This document shows, in pieces, positions 12,222-24,420 of a stretch of DNA of 64,000 bases (its first letter is position 1; every line of letters begins with the position of its first letter). The notes under the pieces are model-generated. The model saw only the letters and a program-made list of their open reading frames with translations, was not told the origin of the DNA and made no database searches. A program made the translations under genes and the position numbers. The DNA comes from Malus domestica. Lineage: Eukaryota > Streptophyta > Magnoliopsida > Rosales > Rosaceae. Location of the stretch: the NCBI RefSeq assembly GCF_042453785.1, contig NC_091671.1, positions 6,704,001 through 6,768,000 of the forward strand, given 5' to 3'.

Positions 12222-15200
12222 GTGTGGCACACCCACCGCACCACCACTATGCATACTGATACTAGGCATCGGCCTGAGGTCTAAATGGATGGGCCTGGAA
12301 CCCTCCACCCTTGCACCGTGGCTCGTAGCCACGCAACAAACCCAGGCCTGCAACCTTCATTCAAATCCAGCCCAGTTGGCTGGGTGTTTCCCAAGGCATG
12401 CACCAGCCTACAAGACTGGGCCTTTTCTCCCGTAACACAAACCCGCATGCTAGCTTTTGCTGAACCTGCCCATGCTACCCCGTAGGCCCTTAGGCCTGTC
12501 CTGTCTCTGGACCTGTGGCCTACAGCCATTTGAGCTTTTTGCTCACGGCACCAAGCCCAAATTATTTTGGGGCTATATTTTCGATCTAATAATATTATTT
12601 AGCTTCTACAATTGACCTGGTATGATCCGATTGATTGAATTATTGACTTGAATATCACTTTTAAACATTAACGATTCAATAATTTATTGACTTGAAGATG
12701 AATCCAAAATTATTAACTTGAAGATCACTTTTGGACATAACGATTCAATAATTTATTTTTATACTTTGTACCGTCACGTACTTTCGTAGTAACGAAGCTT
12801 TCACACTTGAGTTCCCGAAGAACCTCAAATCCATTATATCCAAATTAGTATATTGCATTCTATGTTTCTTGCAGGAACCTCTCATTATGAACTAATTGTT
12901 CATAAAACTAAATTGAACCTGTAGTTTCAAATTTAGTACCTTTGAAACCCGAAGTTTTCATTCAAAACATATCACATGAAACCCATAGTTTTCATGCATA
13001 AATTAAACCACTATATGTCTATAGAACCTGTATGTTCTACGATATATGTCTATGGCTTACCATATGACTAATCACGTTTTCTCCCTCCGTTTTAGGGACA
13101 TGTCGAACTTGAACAAGCTCGATTTCTCCGCTCTATAAGTCTCTGGAAGAAACTATCTGAAGTGGGTTGAAGACGTGAAACTCTATCTCATTGCAAAAGG
13201 TATTATAGCCACCATCGAGGCACCTATCGCCGACAAACCTGTTGACGAAGCTCAGAAGGCTACTGCAATAATCTTCATCCGAAGACATATTCATGTTGCA
13301 CTGCAGACTGAGTATCTCGCTAAGGAGGACCCACGCACCCTCTGGCTTGCTCTGGCCGACCGTTTCGATCACCAGAAAGACATATACTTGCCTAAAGTAA
13401 GACACGACTGGCAGCATCTTCGTTTTCGGGACTTTAAGTCCGTGAATGAATACAATTCTGAAGTTTGTAGAATCTGTTCTCTGTTGAAATTCTGCAAAGT
13501 GGAACTAACTGAATCAGATCTCTTGGAGAAGACCTATTCGACCTTCCATGCCACCAATATTGTCCTGCAGCAATAATATAGGGCACAAAAATTCACCAAG
13601 TTTTCGGATTTGATCTTTGTTTTACTTCTCGCTGAAAAGCAAAACCAACTTTTGATGAAGAATCATCAAGCTCAACCGACTGGTTCGAATGCCGTGCCTG
13701 AAGCACATGCGACCTATTCTAGCAGCCATAAACGATGAAAGAACTGTCATGACCATGACAATGGGCTGCAAGCCCAACCACGGGCCCAAAGTTAACAGAG
13801 TGCCGCACCTAAGGGAAGAAATGTGACCCAGCAGCGTCCACCACTCGCCCCTAAGGTTTCAAACTTCAAGAACAAGGGCAAAGCTTTCGTTCAGGCTGCT
13901 TCTACTGAACTGGACATGTGCTATCGTTATGGATCAATAGATCATTGGTCACGCGTATGCCGAGCTTCCCCTGAGGCTATTGCCAAATATTATTCTCATC
14001 GTGAGTCTAACTTTGCACATGTGGATCATTCGGAAGATGCAACTACATCAATGGAGATATCGGATTTCCAGGAGGCATCAGCACCTATGGATGAATAAAT
14101 TAGACATGTTTTTAGGGTGTTTAGCCCTAGTGGCCGAACCCACTAGGAGTGGCCGGCCCTACCCCCTATTTTGCTAGGTTTATGGCTTAATTTTGAACAA
14201 TTTTTCTATGTATTTGGAATAACTTGTTTGGTTTTGATTTGTTTTGAATTATGGATTGTTATTTGAATGGATATTATTTTCTCGAATTGCTTAATTGAAT
14301 GAATAGACTTATATTTATACATGTGACCAATTCAATCAATTTATTTCTAGGTATGTCTAGTGGGGAAGTTAGTTGTCTGGCAGATAGTGCAACCACGCAT
14401 ACCATCTTGCTTGAACGACACTATTTTAATAACTTAGTACCCAAGAAAGCTCATTTGACAACTCTCTCAGGCCCATCCAACCTAATTGAAGGATACGAAA
14501 AGGCACGTATCATGTTGTCTAATGGTACAATTCTGACCATTAAGGAGGCACTCTATTCTCAACGTTCCGGAAGAATGTTGTTGAATTTTAGAGATATTTG
14601 AGATAATAAATATCATCTTGAAACCATTGAAGATCATGGTTCTGAATTTCTTTGTATCACTTCGTATGAATATGGCCAGAAGCATATTCACGAGAAGTTG
14701 GAACGCTTGCTGAATGGGTTGTACATTACAACCATTCACGGCATAGAAACCTATAATGTGGCCGGCCCTATGCCTGAGTTCCCGGACACTTTGTTGCTTT
14801 GGCATGATCATTTGGGACATTCTGGATGTGACATGATGCGCCTATCCTCATATCTTCACACGGGCATAAGTTACATTTCTATATTGGACTCTCACCATGC
14901 AAAATGTGTTATTTAGGGAAGTTAAATACACAACCATCATATGCAAAGATTATTCACGACCCCCCTAAATTTCTTCAGAGGATTCAAGGGGATATTTGTG
15001 GACCAATCCAACCAACCTGCGAACCATTTAAATATTTTATGGCGTTGGTTGATGCATCGACAAGATGGTAACATGTTTGCTTGTTGTCCACACACAATGT
15101 TGTGTTTGCTAAACTCCTAGCTCAAATCATTAAGCTAAGGGCTCACCACCCTGATTATCCGATCAAGTCGATTCGACTGGATAACGCTGGAAAGTTTACC

Positions 15201-17322
15201 TCACAGACTTTTAACGATTATTGCATGTCAGTAGGAATTAATGTGGAACATCCTGTGCCTCATGTTCACACCCAAAACGGCCTGGCAGAAGCTTTCATAA
15301 AGCGCATTCAATTGATAGTTTGGACTTTGGTTATGAGAACCAAATTGCCGGTATCTGCCTGGGGCTATGCAATATTGCACGCAATTATGTTGGTCCGCCT
15401 GAGGCCCATCGCTACCCAACCACATTCACCGTTATAGTTGGTCACTGGATACAAGCCTGACGTCTCGCATTTACGGGTGCTTGGGTGCGCCATTTATGTG
15501 CCAGTAGCACCGTCGCTACGTACCAAAATGGGTTCTGAGAGAAAAAATGGGAATCTATGTTGGTTATGATTCGACATCAATTGTTCGCTACTTAGAACCC
15601 TTGACAGGAGATCTCTTTACCACACATTTTGCGGATTGTCACTTTGATGAGACAGTCTTCCCGTCGTTAGGGGGAGATAAGCGTGCTAACGTTCCTGTAG
15701 AACGCCACGAATTGTCGTGGTATGCTCCCACTATGTCTCATTTAGATCCCCACACTGCCCAGTTTGAAACTGAGGTGCGTCGAATTATAAATCTTTAGAG
15801 CATTACTCAAAGCATGCCGGATGCTTTTAATGATCTAGCAAATGTGACAAGATCACACATACCCGCTGTAAACACACCTGTAAAGATAGATTTACCCCGG
15901 GTACGTCAACAACTCGCCTGGGAAGGTTGGACTATCCTCGAAGATGGGAAGGTCGCACCCTCCATGCGACAAGGTACATTGGTTGCTAGCCAATCATTTG
16001 CTCTGACCCTGAAACGTGGCAGACCCCTTGGTTCAAAGGATTCACAACCCTGGAAGAGAAAAATGGCACCAACTAGTGAACCTAGTTTGAATCTGACCAT
16101 CGCTCACTCATCCGTTCCAACGCATGAGGTTATTCTAAATTACGGTGATGCTTCAGATGAAACATGTCGGCCTTCCGAGAATCGCGAGATTTCGGTCCAC
16201 TACACAGTATTGGATGAGGTTTGGAATAGGAATAAGGTGATCGTCGATGATGCATTTGCATACTCAGTAGCTACCGACATCATGCTCAGCGATGACATTG
16301 AACCACGTTCCATTAATGAATGCCGACGTCGAACCGATTGGTCAAACTGAAAATAAGCAATCCAGGTCGAACTCGATTCACTCTCAAAACGTAAGGTATT
16401 TGAACCTATCGTTCCTACACCACCAAGCGTGAAGCCTGTTGGCTACAAGTAGGTTTTCGTGAGGAAGCGTAATGAGAAGAATGAAATAGTACGATACAAA
16501 GCACGCCTCGTAGCGCAAGGCTTCTCTTAGTGCCAAGGGATTGATTACGTGGAAACGTATTCCCCCGTAATGGATGTTATAACGTTCCGCTACCTAATCA
16601 GTGTGGTAGTTTCCGAAAAACTGAATATGTAACTTATGGACGTGGTAACTGCGTATCTCTATAGGGATCTAGATACAGAAATTTATATGAAAGTTCCAGA
16701 AGGACTTCCATTGACTAGTTCAAATAATTCTGAACCACGAAACACTCTCTCAATTAGGTTGAGGAGGTCACTCTACGGATTAAAACAATTCGGGCTGATG
16801 TGATATAACCGTCTGAGTGAATATTTGACAAGTCAGGGTTATATGAACAATGAACTATGCCCATGCATGTTCATAAAGAAGTCACATTCCAGATTTGCAA
16901 TCGTTGCATTTTATGTCGATGACATGAACCTCATTGGGATTCCCACAGAGCTTGAGGAAATTGCTACACACTTGAAATCGGAATTTGAGGTAAAAGATCT
17001 TGGGAAAACTCGATATTGCCTCGGCCGGGAGATTGAGCATTGTTCGGATGGAATCCTAGTACATCAATCGAACTACACCCAAATGGTGTTGCGACGTTTT
17101 AATGAGGATAAAGTGAAGCCTTCGAGTACACCCATGGTCGTTCGAACTCTAGATGCTAAACGAGATCCCTTCCGTCCAAAGGAGGATGAGGAAGAGATAT
17201 TGGAGCCCGAAGTTCCTTACCTAAGTGCAATTGGGGCTTTATTGTATTTGGCTCAGTGCACTAGACCTAACATCTCATTCGCTGTAAATCTATTGTCTAG
17301 ATACAGCAATGTGCCGACGTAA

Positions 17323-18147
17323 ATGCATTTTTTGACTGATTGAGAAGAAGAAATAAAATATGGAATTAAATGTTCTAAAACATGCCTTCAGTCTTCCAAC
17401 AATTCAATTATCCTTGTGAAGTCTCTATTAGTTGATTAAACGACGATCATTGTCATTTTGTTCCTTCATATTTTGAACCAATAATTAAATAGAACCAAAA
17501 TGGACCAACCCAGTCTTTGGGCCAGGGTTTGGATCAAAATCTTTTAACCTATCCTATTTCAAACAAACCCAGATTGAAATTTCTGCACCAAGTCAATCTT
17601 GAACTTAGAACTTAGAAGTAGGTACCACAATATTTGCAGGTTTTTTTTTTTTTTAACAATTTAGATCTTATGATACTCATGAGTTGTTCGATTCATGACC
17701 TACTAAAGTAGGAGACATTTGTCACGTGATGTGTGTTATAGGAACGGCAGGTATACGTACTCGGCCGGCTAGACAACTTAGTTATTACTAGAAATGGCAT
17801 AGTTCATGCCCAAATATATGACAATTTATAATGTTCATAAAATGGAGGAACCAACCGAAAGATTCATGCATGCAGAAAGAGTTCTGAAAATGTGTGCTTC
17901 ACATTTGAATTAACAAGGAGGTTACTTTGTACAGTTTGTAATTGTGACCTAGCATTGTCAAATATGTCCCCAGAGGCAGCAGCATTTCCAAATATACGTC
18001 CAAGGTTCTCCCAGAGGCAGCAGCATTTCCAAATCGGTGGACTTGTACAAATGGAATTCACTCCTTAACCAAGAGAAATTAAACATGATGAATTACTAAT
18101 TAACCATGATCCCGGCCAGGTTAAGATGCTCATTTGATCCAGCGAGG
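17323..18147. other. Intergenic with a 25-bp direct repeat
   Basis: Spacer between the Copia fossil and the USP gene. A 25-bp sequence (core GAGGCAGCAGCATTTCC) occurs identically at 17969-17993 and 18010-18034. No coding signal was found. The last part before 18148 is the 3' flank of the USP gene. Confidence 0.6.
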
Positions 18148-18634
18148 TTAAGCCAGAAGCCAGAAATTCTTTAGGGTTCTTGAGTTGAGAAGGTAGCCTC
18201 CATCTAACCCCTTTTTTTGTACTGCAACACAAGTTCGTTTGCTATTTTCGATCAAGTAGTCCGCTGTGTCTATCGCCTTTACCCCTCGCCCTCCAGGCCA
18301 CGTATATGATCTGTTTCACACAATATCAGAAATTATAATTAGCGAACAATTACATTGGAAGGAATTAAATTCGATTTTAAATTCAATTTTGTCATCCTCG
18401 ATCTCTGATCCCTTGGGCTAGCCAAATGACTTGAACTCATGCCACTTTCAATATATCATCGCCTTTTTGCATGAATTTCCGTTTTGTTTTCGTTTCTCAT
18501 TTTTCTTAACTTTTAATAAAAATCAAATTCAGATAAAAAAAATTAAAAGTGGAACGATATTATGAAAAGTCGAAGTCGAAGATATAGTCTCATGTTATGC
18601 ATATGTTAATCTTAATTTCTCCACTTAAAAAAAA

Positions 18635-18686
<52 letters not shown>

Positions 18687-19175
18687 CACACACACACAAA
18701 CAGAAGTATTGTAACTAGAACATCTACTGAGAAAGAAAACTCACCCTAAAATATCCATCGAAATTTTCCTTCGTTGCCCTATAACTATGATATCAACCCC
18801 AAGAACATCGCTTTGATGTAGAATAGTGTTTGCTTTGTCTCTGCCTTCCTCCATTGCCACCCTCTCCACACGCACACGCAGTTTTGGTTGTACACGTTCG
18901 CATACATTCTTCATTTCTTCAAGAAAATCCACGTCCTCCTCTAAGGTTCCTTCAAAGGACATTGTAGCGATGGCCGCGGAGGCGATGCTAGGTATTTTGA
19001 GTAACGTCGTGAATGTGTTTCGCCAGGTATTTTGGTTCTCAACAAAGAAAAGGATCAATTCATCGTGTTCAAGAACTGCATGAGAAAGCGCATATTGGAG
19101 TGCACCCGCTGATTCCCGGGTTGGATCTGCCACCACCATTACTCGCCGCGGAGGTGCAGTTGCTTTACGTTCCAT
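18148..19175 (-). CDS. UspA-domain (universal stress protein-like) gene, 2 exons, 197 aa
   Basis: Exon 1 (19175-18745) and exon 2 (18310-18148) join in phase 2 across a GT-AG intron to 594 nt. The start was chosen at MERKATAPP because the sequence matches the usual N-terminus just before the first UspA beta-strand (RRVMVVADPTRESAGALQYAL). Further marks are VDIIVIGQRR near the middle and a C-terminal RGVKAIDTADYLIENSKRTCVAVQKK followed by a short tail. The domain is a Rossmann-like alpha/beta fold (adenine-nucleotide alpha-hydrolase-like). Many plant members are stress- or kinase-associated, but substrate and role here are unknown. The usual glycine-rich ATP loop G-x(2)-G-x(9)-G(S/T) is only partly matched (VIGQRR...DILGSYTWPGG), so nucleotide binding is uncertain. 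The intron holds a poly(A)/(AT)n/(CA)n tract. Confidence 0.85.
18627..18702. repeat. Compound poly(A)-(AT)n-(CA)n microsatellite in USP intron
   Basis: About 25 A residues, then roughly 16 AT units, then an (AC)n run. It lies wholly in the intron of the USP gene on the opposite strand and is likely length-polymorphic. Confidence 0.9.
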
Positions 19176-19979
19176 GGCTCGTGTACGGCTGTAATTGATG
19201 GGGCAGCCGCCACAACTCCTACCCAAATGTTGCCACAATAAACTCCAAAAGGGGATGCGTAATAGAGGGGTATAGGGGAAGTGACGTATATTTGGAGGGT
19301 CTCATTTTTGTGTGTTTATTAAGAAAGATTACTGCATTGACAGCTTTGATTCACAAAGTTTTTTCTTTTTAGGGCAGTGATCCACAAATTAGCTAGTGAT
19401 TCTTGGGCATGCCATTATTAGGTAAAAATTGCAGACTACTATTCCTTAGGACGCGGTCAAATGTCAGCAAAATATTAGATTTTAACATATCCAAATTCCA
19501 AATATATAGGATACGATGAATGGGATATTTGGTGATAAATGGAAGAAAAATACTAGGGAGATCATGTTTTGAAAATATGTTTTGTAGAACACATGATGTG
19601 GCGGGCGATAATTAGATATCTTATTCAATGATTTTAAACAATAAATTTAACAATCAATTGCCACATCATATTGTTTACAAAATATGGTTACGATGGTCTC
19701 TTGGACTAAGAATCTAAGGACGAAAAAGGATAAAACAATCACAAAGAAATTATATCCAGGATGTCCACAACTGGAACCAAGAAGGACGAATTGCTTCAAA
19801 CCCTTGGAGTTAGCCTAAAAAAAATTCTTAGTATAATATAGTCACACCTTTGATGGTGTTAATAATTCATCATGTGTTACAATTTGAGTAGACGATATTG
19901 TTGACATATTATGAAACTAAGATATAGTATTAATAAATAGATACACATGTTATAACATGAACGAATGATGTTTAAAGTA

Positions 19980-20107
19980 TTGCATGTGAAGGCGCATATT
20001 GGAGTGCACCCGCTGATTCCTGGGTTGGATCGATCTGCCACCATCATCACTCGCCATGGAGGTGCAGTTGCTTTACATTCCATGGCTTATGTACAACGGT
20101 TATTGAC
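19980..20107 (-). pseudogene. 5' fragment of the USP gene (copy A)
   Basis: On the minus strand this starts MECKATAPPWRVMMVAD, matching the USP gene start MERKATAPPRRVMVVAD at the DNA level. A 4-bp insertion shifts the frame, and similarity stops after about 40 codons. Sequence upstream of the USP start (motif GGCAGCCGCCACAACTCC, seen at 19200) also follows at about 20336, beyond a MITE. Sequence on its other side (about 19510-19960) pairs with about 23710-24150. It is a broken partial duplicate, not a gene. Confidence 0.75.
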
Positions 20108-20323
20108 GGAGGCAGATTGTCTGCCCTCCTGTTTGGGTGCCCTTCCCATCCCCTCCTATTTTGTGCGGTCATGATTAAGTCACGTCAATATTTTTTTTAT
20201 AGAATAATAAGACAAAAAATAAAAAACAATAAGAATATAATATGTTGACGTGGCTTAACCGTGACCGCACAAATAAAATAGAATGAGAAGGACATCCAAA
20301 CAGGAGGCAGACAATCTGTCTCC
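20108..20323. mobile_element. 216-bp Mutator-like MITE with ~80-bp inverted repeats
   Basis: The left end begins GGAGGCAGATTGTCTGCC and the right end is its imperfect inverse, ending CAGACAATCTGTCTCC; the arms match for about 80 bp. It is flanked by near-matching 9-bp repeats, gttattgac (20099-20107) and gtcattaac (20324-20332). The related unfilled copy at 24297-24305 reads gtcattgac once, followed directly by the same downstream sequence. A 9-bp target duplication with long inverted repeats fits a Mutator-type MITE. It has no coding capacity. Confidence 0.8.
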
Positions 20324-20814
20324 GTCATTAACAGGGCAGCCGCCACAACTCCTACCCAAATGTTGCCACAAAAATATGACAACGTACCATATATTTTGGC
20401 AGCCTTAATGGACCTTTTTTCCCCTTTTGTTGATGGGTTTGAGAGAATCTAGATCCTCACCAGATTCTATTTATGATGATTTTAAAGATCCGTGAATCAT
20501 ATTCGTGCATGAAGTCAGATACCCGGCCACATACATACACACATTGTAGGACCCACACTGATGACTTTGTTCATCAGCCGCCGGAGACAAGTCAATGCAA
20601 TGAGCTTGCCATTTGAAAATTCTTTTCCGCCATGGGAGCCTGTATAATGGACCAACAAACTCATAAGTATGTAATTTTCTATTGAAATGTGGGCAAAAAG
20701 TTGATGAAAAAGATTAACCCCTTTGTTTGATGCGGTTGCTAGGTTTGCAGCTTCATTCTTTGTGAATTTTGGGTGCACCCCATAAGGGCAAGAGCAAAAG
20801 AGAGTCCAGAAGCC

Positions 20815-23359
20815 ATGGCAGAATTTTCTCTCATCAGAAATGATGTGTATACCGAAGATGGGACTGTGGATTTTCGTGGAAACCCAGCAAAGAGAAATGC
20901 AACAGGAACCTGGAAAGCCTGCCCTTTTATTCTAGGTACTTTTTGAAGATCTCTTACTTGCATGCAATGAATTTTAGTCCTGGAAATTGTATCAAAGATT
21001 GGGATTTAATTTTATTTCTACTGACACTAATTGTTTTTAATTAATTAATGTTTTTGGGTTTGATTTGTGAGTAGGGACTGAATGCTGTGAGAGGTTGGCA
21101 AATTATGGGATAAGCTCAAATCTGGTGATTTATTTCAAGACTCAACTAAACCAGACGAGTGCTGCTGCTACGAAAAATAACTCGAATTGGAGTGGAACTT
21201 GCTACCTTACTCCATTGCTTGGAGCTTTTCTGGCTGATGCCTATTTGGGAAGATACAAGACTATTGCCTCGTTCTCAATCATTTATATCATTGTAAGTTC
21301 TTTTGCCTTCAAATTCGTACTTGGTTTATTTCAATTTGAGAAAGTCGTTAACCAGTTTGATAACCATTTCGTTTTGAGTTTTTCATTAAAAATATAAAGA
21401 AAATATAGGATAATATTGTAACTAGTGAGTACTCTATGTACTTACTTTTTGATTTGGCTTATTTTTTTAAAACAATAAAACATGTGTTAAAATATTATTG
21501 GATAAAATAAAAAAGTGAATATTCACTAATGAGTACTCAAATATTATTCGAAAATATATGGAAAAATACAAGAAATAGATGTGAAAACTAAAAACTAAAT
21601 AGTTATCAAGCCTTCACTCCTATTTTGCTTATCCCAATTGATTTTCAAGTGGCCCCCTAAGTCAAATCATAGTTTACCGCAGGCTTACAATCCCTGGTTG
21701 CTGTTGGAGTTTGGTTTTGTTGGGTTTGTATCTCCTCCATCAATAGAAACTTACGGATTCTGTGATAATTTTCATAGGGGATGACACTTTTGACAATGTC
21801 AGCATCAGTCCCGGGCATGAAACCAACCTGTGTTAGCAAAGATAGTTGCCATGCAAATGGTGGACAAACTGCAGCAATTTTCATAGCGCTTTACCTAATA
21901 GCACTGGGGACGGGTGGGATTAAGCCGTGTGTCTCGTCCTATGGTGCAGACCAGTTTGATGATGACGATGAGGTTGAAAAGAAGCACAAGGGTTCTTTCT
22001 TCAATTGGTTCTATTTTTCCATCAATGTTGGTGCTTTGATTGCTAGTTCTCTGCTGGTGTGGATACAAGACAACGTGGGTTGGGGATTGGGTTTCGGTAT
22101 TCCAACAGTGTCAATGGCAATTGCTGTGCTGAGTTTCTTTGCTGGGACTCGGTTGTATAGGAATCAGAAGCCTGGAGGTAGTCCTCTGACGCGCATAATT
22201 CAGGTGGTTGTGGCGTCCATTAGAAAATGCAAGGTGAAAGTACCGGAAGACATTTCCCTTTTGTATGAGACTGAAGATGCAGAATCTTCCATCCAAGGAA
22301 GCCGCAAGCTTGATCACACAAATGAATTTAGGTTAGTTTTTAAACCGAAAAATCTTCCTCATAAAAGTTAATTTTGCTAAGATGGGATTAAGGCTCAGTT
22401 CAGCTGAATAATCAAACTATAAAATTGAGAGGTCTTTTTTCTATAGCATTAGAGCGAATAGTGGTTTTGTAGTTTTACTTTCGTTGTTGTTGCTGTTCTG
22501 TTGACTTGAAATTTTACTGCTCAGGTTCTTTGACAAAGCAGCAGTGGAGGTACAAGATGACCATTTAAAGGACTCGAAAAGCCCATGGAGACTCAGTACA
22601 GTTACCCAAGTAGAGGAGCTAAAATCAATCATAAGGCTGCTTCCCATATGGGCCACTGGTATCATCTTTGCTGCAGTCTACAATCAGATGAGCAACTTCT
22701 TTGTGTTGCAAGGCACCCTCATGGATATTCGTGTCGGCCGCTCTAACTTTGAAATCCCAGCAGCATCTCTTTCCATCTTTGACCCCCTAAGTGTCATTTT
22801 TTGGGTCCCAATATACGATCGAATCATTGTCCCAGCAGCTAGAAAATACACCGGTCACAAAAATGGCCTAACTGCACTCCAGAGGATGGGCATTGGCCTC
22901 TTCATCTCCATATTCTCCATGGTCTGTGCTGCAGTTTTGGAACTCATCAGACTCCGAAGTGTTCGACAGAACAACTATTACGAATACGAGCACATGCCCA
23001 TGTCAGTCTTTTGGCAAGTACCTCAGTATTTCCTCATGGGGGCTGCAGAAGTTTTCACATTCATAGGACAGCTGGAGTTTTTCTATGATCAAGCGCCGGA
23101 CGCCATGAGGAGTTTGTGTTCTGCTCTCGCACTCTCCACCGTTGCACTAGGAAACTACTTCAACTCTATTCTTGTCACCATCGTTACCAAAGCAACTACA
23201 AAGAACGGCAACCCTGGATGGATACCGAACAATTTGAACTACGGACACCTGGATTATTTCTTCTCGCTATTGGCAGTGCTGAGTGTTTTCAACCTAGGAG
23301 TATACCTCTTCATTTCCAACTGGTACAAGTATAAAAAGACCGTCGGGACTCTGGATTGA
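20815..23359 (+). CDS. NPF8: NPF8/PTR1-type peptide transporter, copy 1 (4 exons, 575 aa)
   Basis: A proton-coupled di/tripeptide transporter of the NRT1/PTR family (MFS fold, 12 membrane helices), closest by eye to Arabidopsis NPF8.1/PTR1 and NPF8.2/PTR5. Exons are 20815-20935, 21075-21292, 21778-22331 and 22525-23359, all GT-AG, summing to 1728 nt. The proton-coupling ExxER motif is present as ECCERL at the start of exon 2. Family signatures follow: [72 protein letters not shown] and [17 protein letters not shown]. The start ATG lies in agccATGG. Its N-terminus is seven residues shorter than that of copies 2 and 3. In the 5' leader, the acceptor AG used by a putative leader intron in copies 2 and 3 reads GG (20734-20735). 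It looks functional and is the most diverged of the three copies. Confidence 0.93.
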
Positions 23360-23439
23360 TATTGAAAAGAATTGATACCATAAGAGGTTGTTTCTGTTCT
23401 GTGATGATTTTTAGGTTTTACTTTGGTTTTCAATCGCTT

Positions 23440-23595
23440 CACTACCAAAAAAAAAAGGGGCTTGCCCTACAAACATTTGCGCGACGGAAGGTATTTCGAC
23501 GGGTAAATAAACTTTACCCAACGGATAATTCAATTGGTAGGGCGAAGACGGTAAACAGTTAGGGTTTATTTAAAACTTTTACCCGACCGACTGGT
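23440..23595 (+). mobile_element. Terminal fragment of a CACTA (EnSpm-like) transposon
   Basis: Similarity to the 3' flank of the other NPF copies stops and is replaced by a segment starting CACTACCAAAAAA, the canonical CACTA terminus. It continues with GC-richer subterminal words (gcgcgacgg, cgacgggtaaa). No matching opposite end was found, so this is a one-ended remnant. It abuts sequence related to the USP locus at 23596. Confidence 0.6.
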
Positions 23596-24420
23596 CGAAG
23601 ATATAGTCTCATGTTATGCATGATGTTAATATACATAGAAGTCTCATATTATGCATGATGTTGATATACATAAATCACATAAGAGAATCTCGCCTAATCT
23701 TACATCCATTCATCTGGTCATAAATGAAAGGAAAATACTAGAGATATCATGTTTTAGACTATGTTTTCTAGACTACATACATGATGTGACGGATGATAGT
23801 TGAATACCTTAATGATTTAAGCAAGAAATCCAATCATCAATTGCCACATTATGTTGTGTACAAAATATGGTTTACGACATTGGTCTCTCAGACTAAGAAT
23901 CTAAAGGACGAAAAAGGACAAAACAATCAGAAAGAAAATATATCCAGGATGTCCACAACTGGAACCAAGAAGAACAAATTAGCTTCAAACCCTTGGAGTT
24001 AGCCTATAAAAATTTCTTAGTATAATATAGTCACACCTGTGGTGCAGTTACTAATTAATTCATCATGTGTTACAATGTGATGGACAACATTGTTGACATG
24101 TTACAAAACTAAGATATGGTAATAAATAGATACATATGTTATAACATGAACAAAATGATCAACTTATGATGTTCAACTATTGCATGAGAACGCTCATTTG
24201 GAGTGCACCTGCTGATTCCCGGCTTGGATCGATCAGCCACCATCATCACTCGCCGTGGAGTGCAGTTGCTAAACATTCCATGGCTCATGTACAGCGGTCA
24301 TTGACGGGGCAGCCGCCACAACTCCTACCCAAATGTTGCCACAAAAAATTGATAATGTATACCATATATTTTGGCCGCCTTAATTGACCATTTTTCCCCT
24401 TTTGTCGATGGCCGGTTTGA
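23596..24420 (-). pseudogene. Rearranged partial copy of the USP locus (copy B)
   Basis: The first ~100 bp resemble the USP intron near 18573-18610. From about 23710 the sequence parallels 19510-19960. At about 24180-24290 it carries the USP 5' end again (minus strand), then the upstream motif GGCAGCCGCCACAACTCC at 24308 and flanking sequence like 20370-20440. Base changes and small indels disrupt the frame, and most of the coding region is missing. With copy A it brackets NPF copy 1. Confidence 0.65.

Larger units (their letters stand above)
9247..17322 (+). mobile_element. Decayed Ty1/Copia retrotransposon, with a nested insertion
   Basis: A fossil Copia element read on the plus strand. 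A candidate 5' LTR spans about 9247-9518 and is followed by a primer-binding-like TTATCAGCAC. The leader is interrupted at about 9886-12221 by another element and resumes to about 13090. The coding part then shows, in family order, a UBN2-type GAG (about 13.1-13.7 kb), a zinc-knuckle region (13.9 kb), protease (14.36 kb), integrase with DNAGKFTSQTFNDY and HTQNGLAEAF (15.1-15.4 kb), and reverse transcriptase with FYVDDMNLIG (16.9 kb). I did not find a matching second LTR. The element is broken in many places (of order ten) and looks old. Copia assignment is firm; the lineage within Copia is not. Confidence 0.85.

Noticed and set aside
19176-19238. Extended USP start upstream of MERKATAPP
   Set aside because: The extra residues come from the GGCAGCCGCC upstream repeat shared with the broken copies and do not match UspA proteins.
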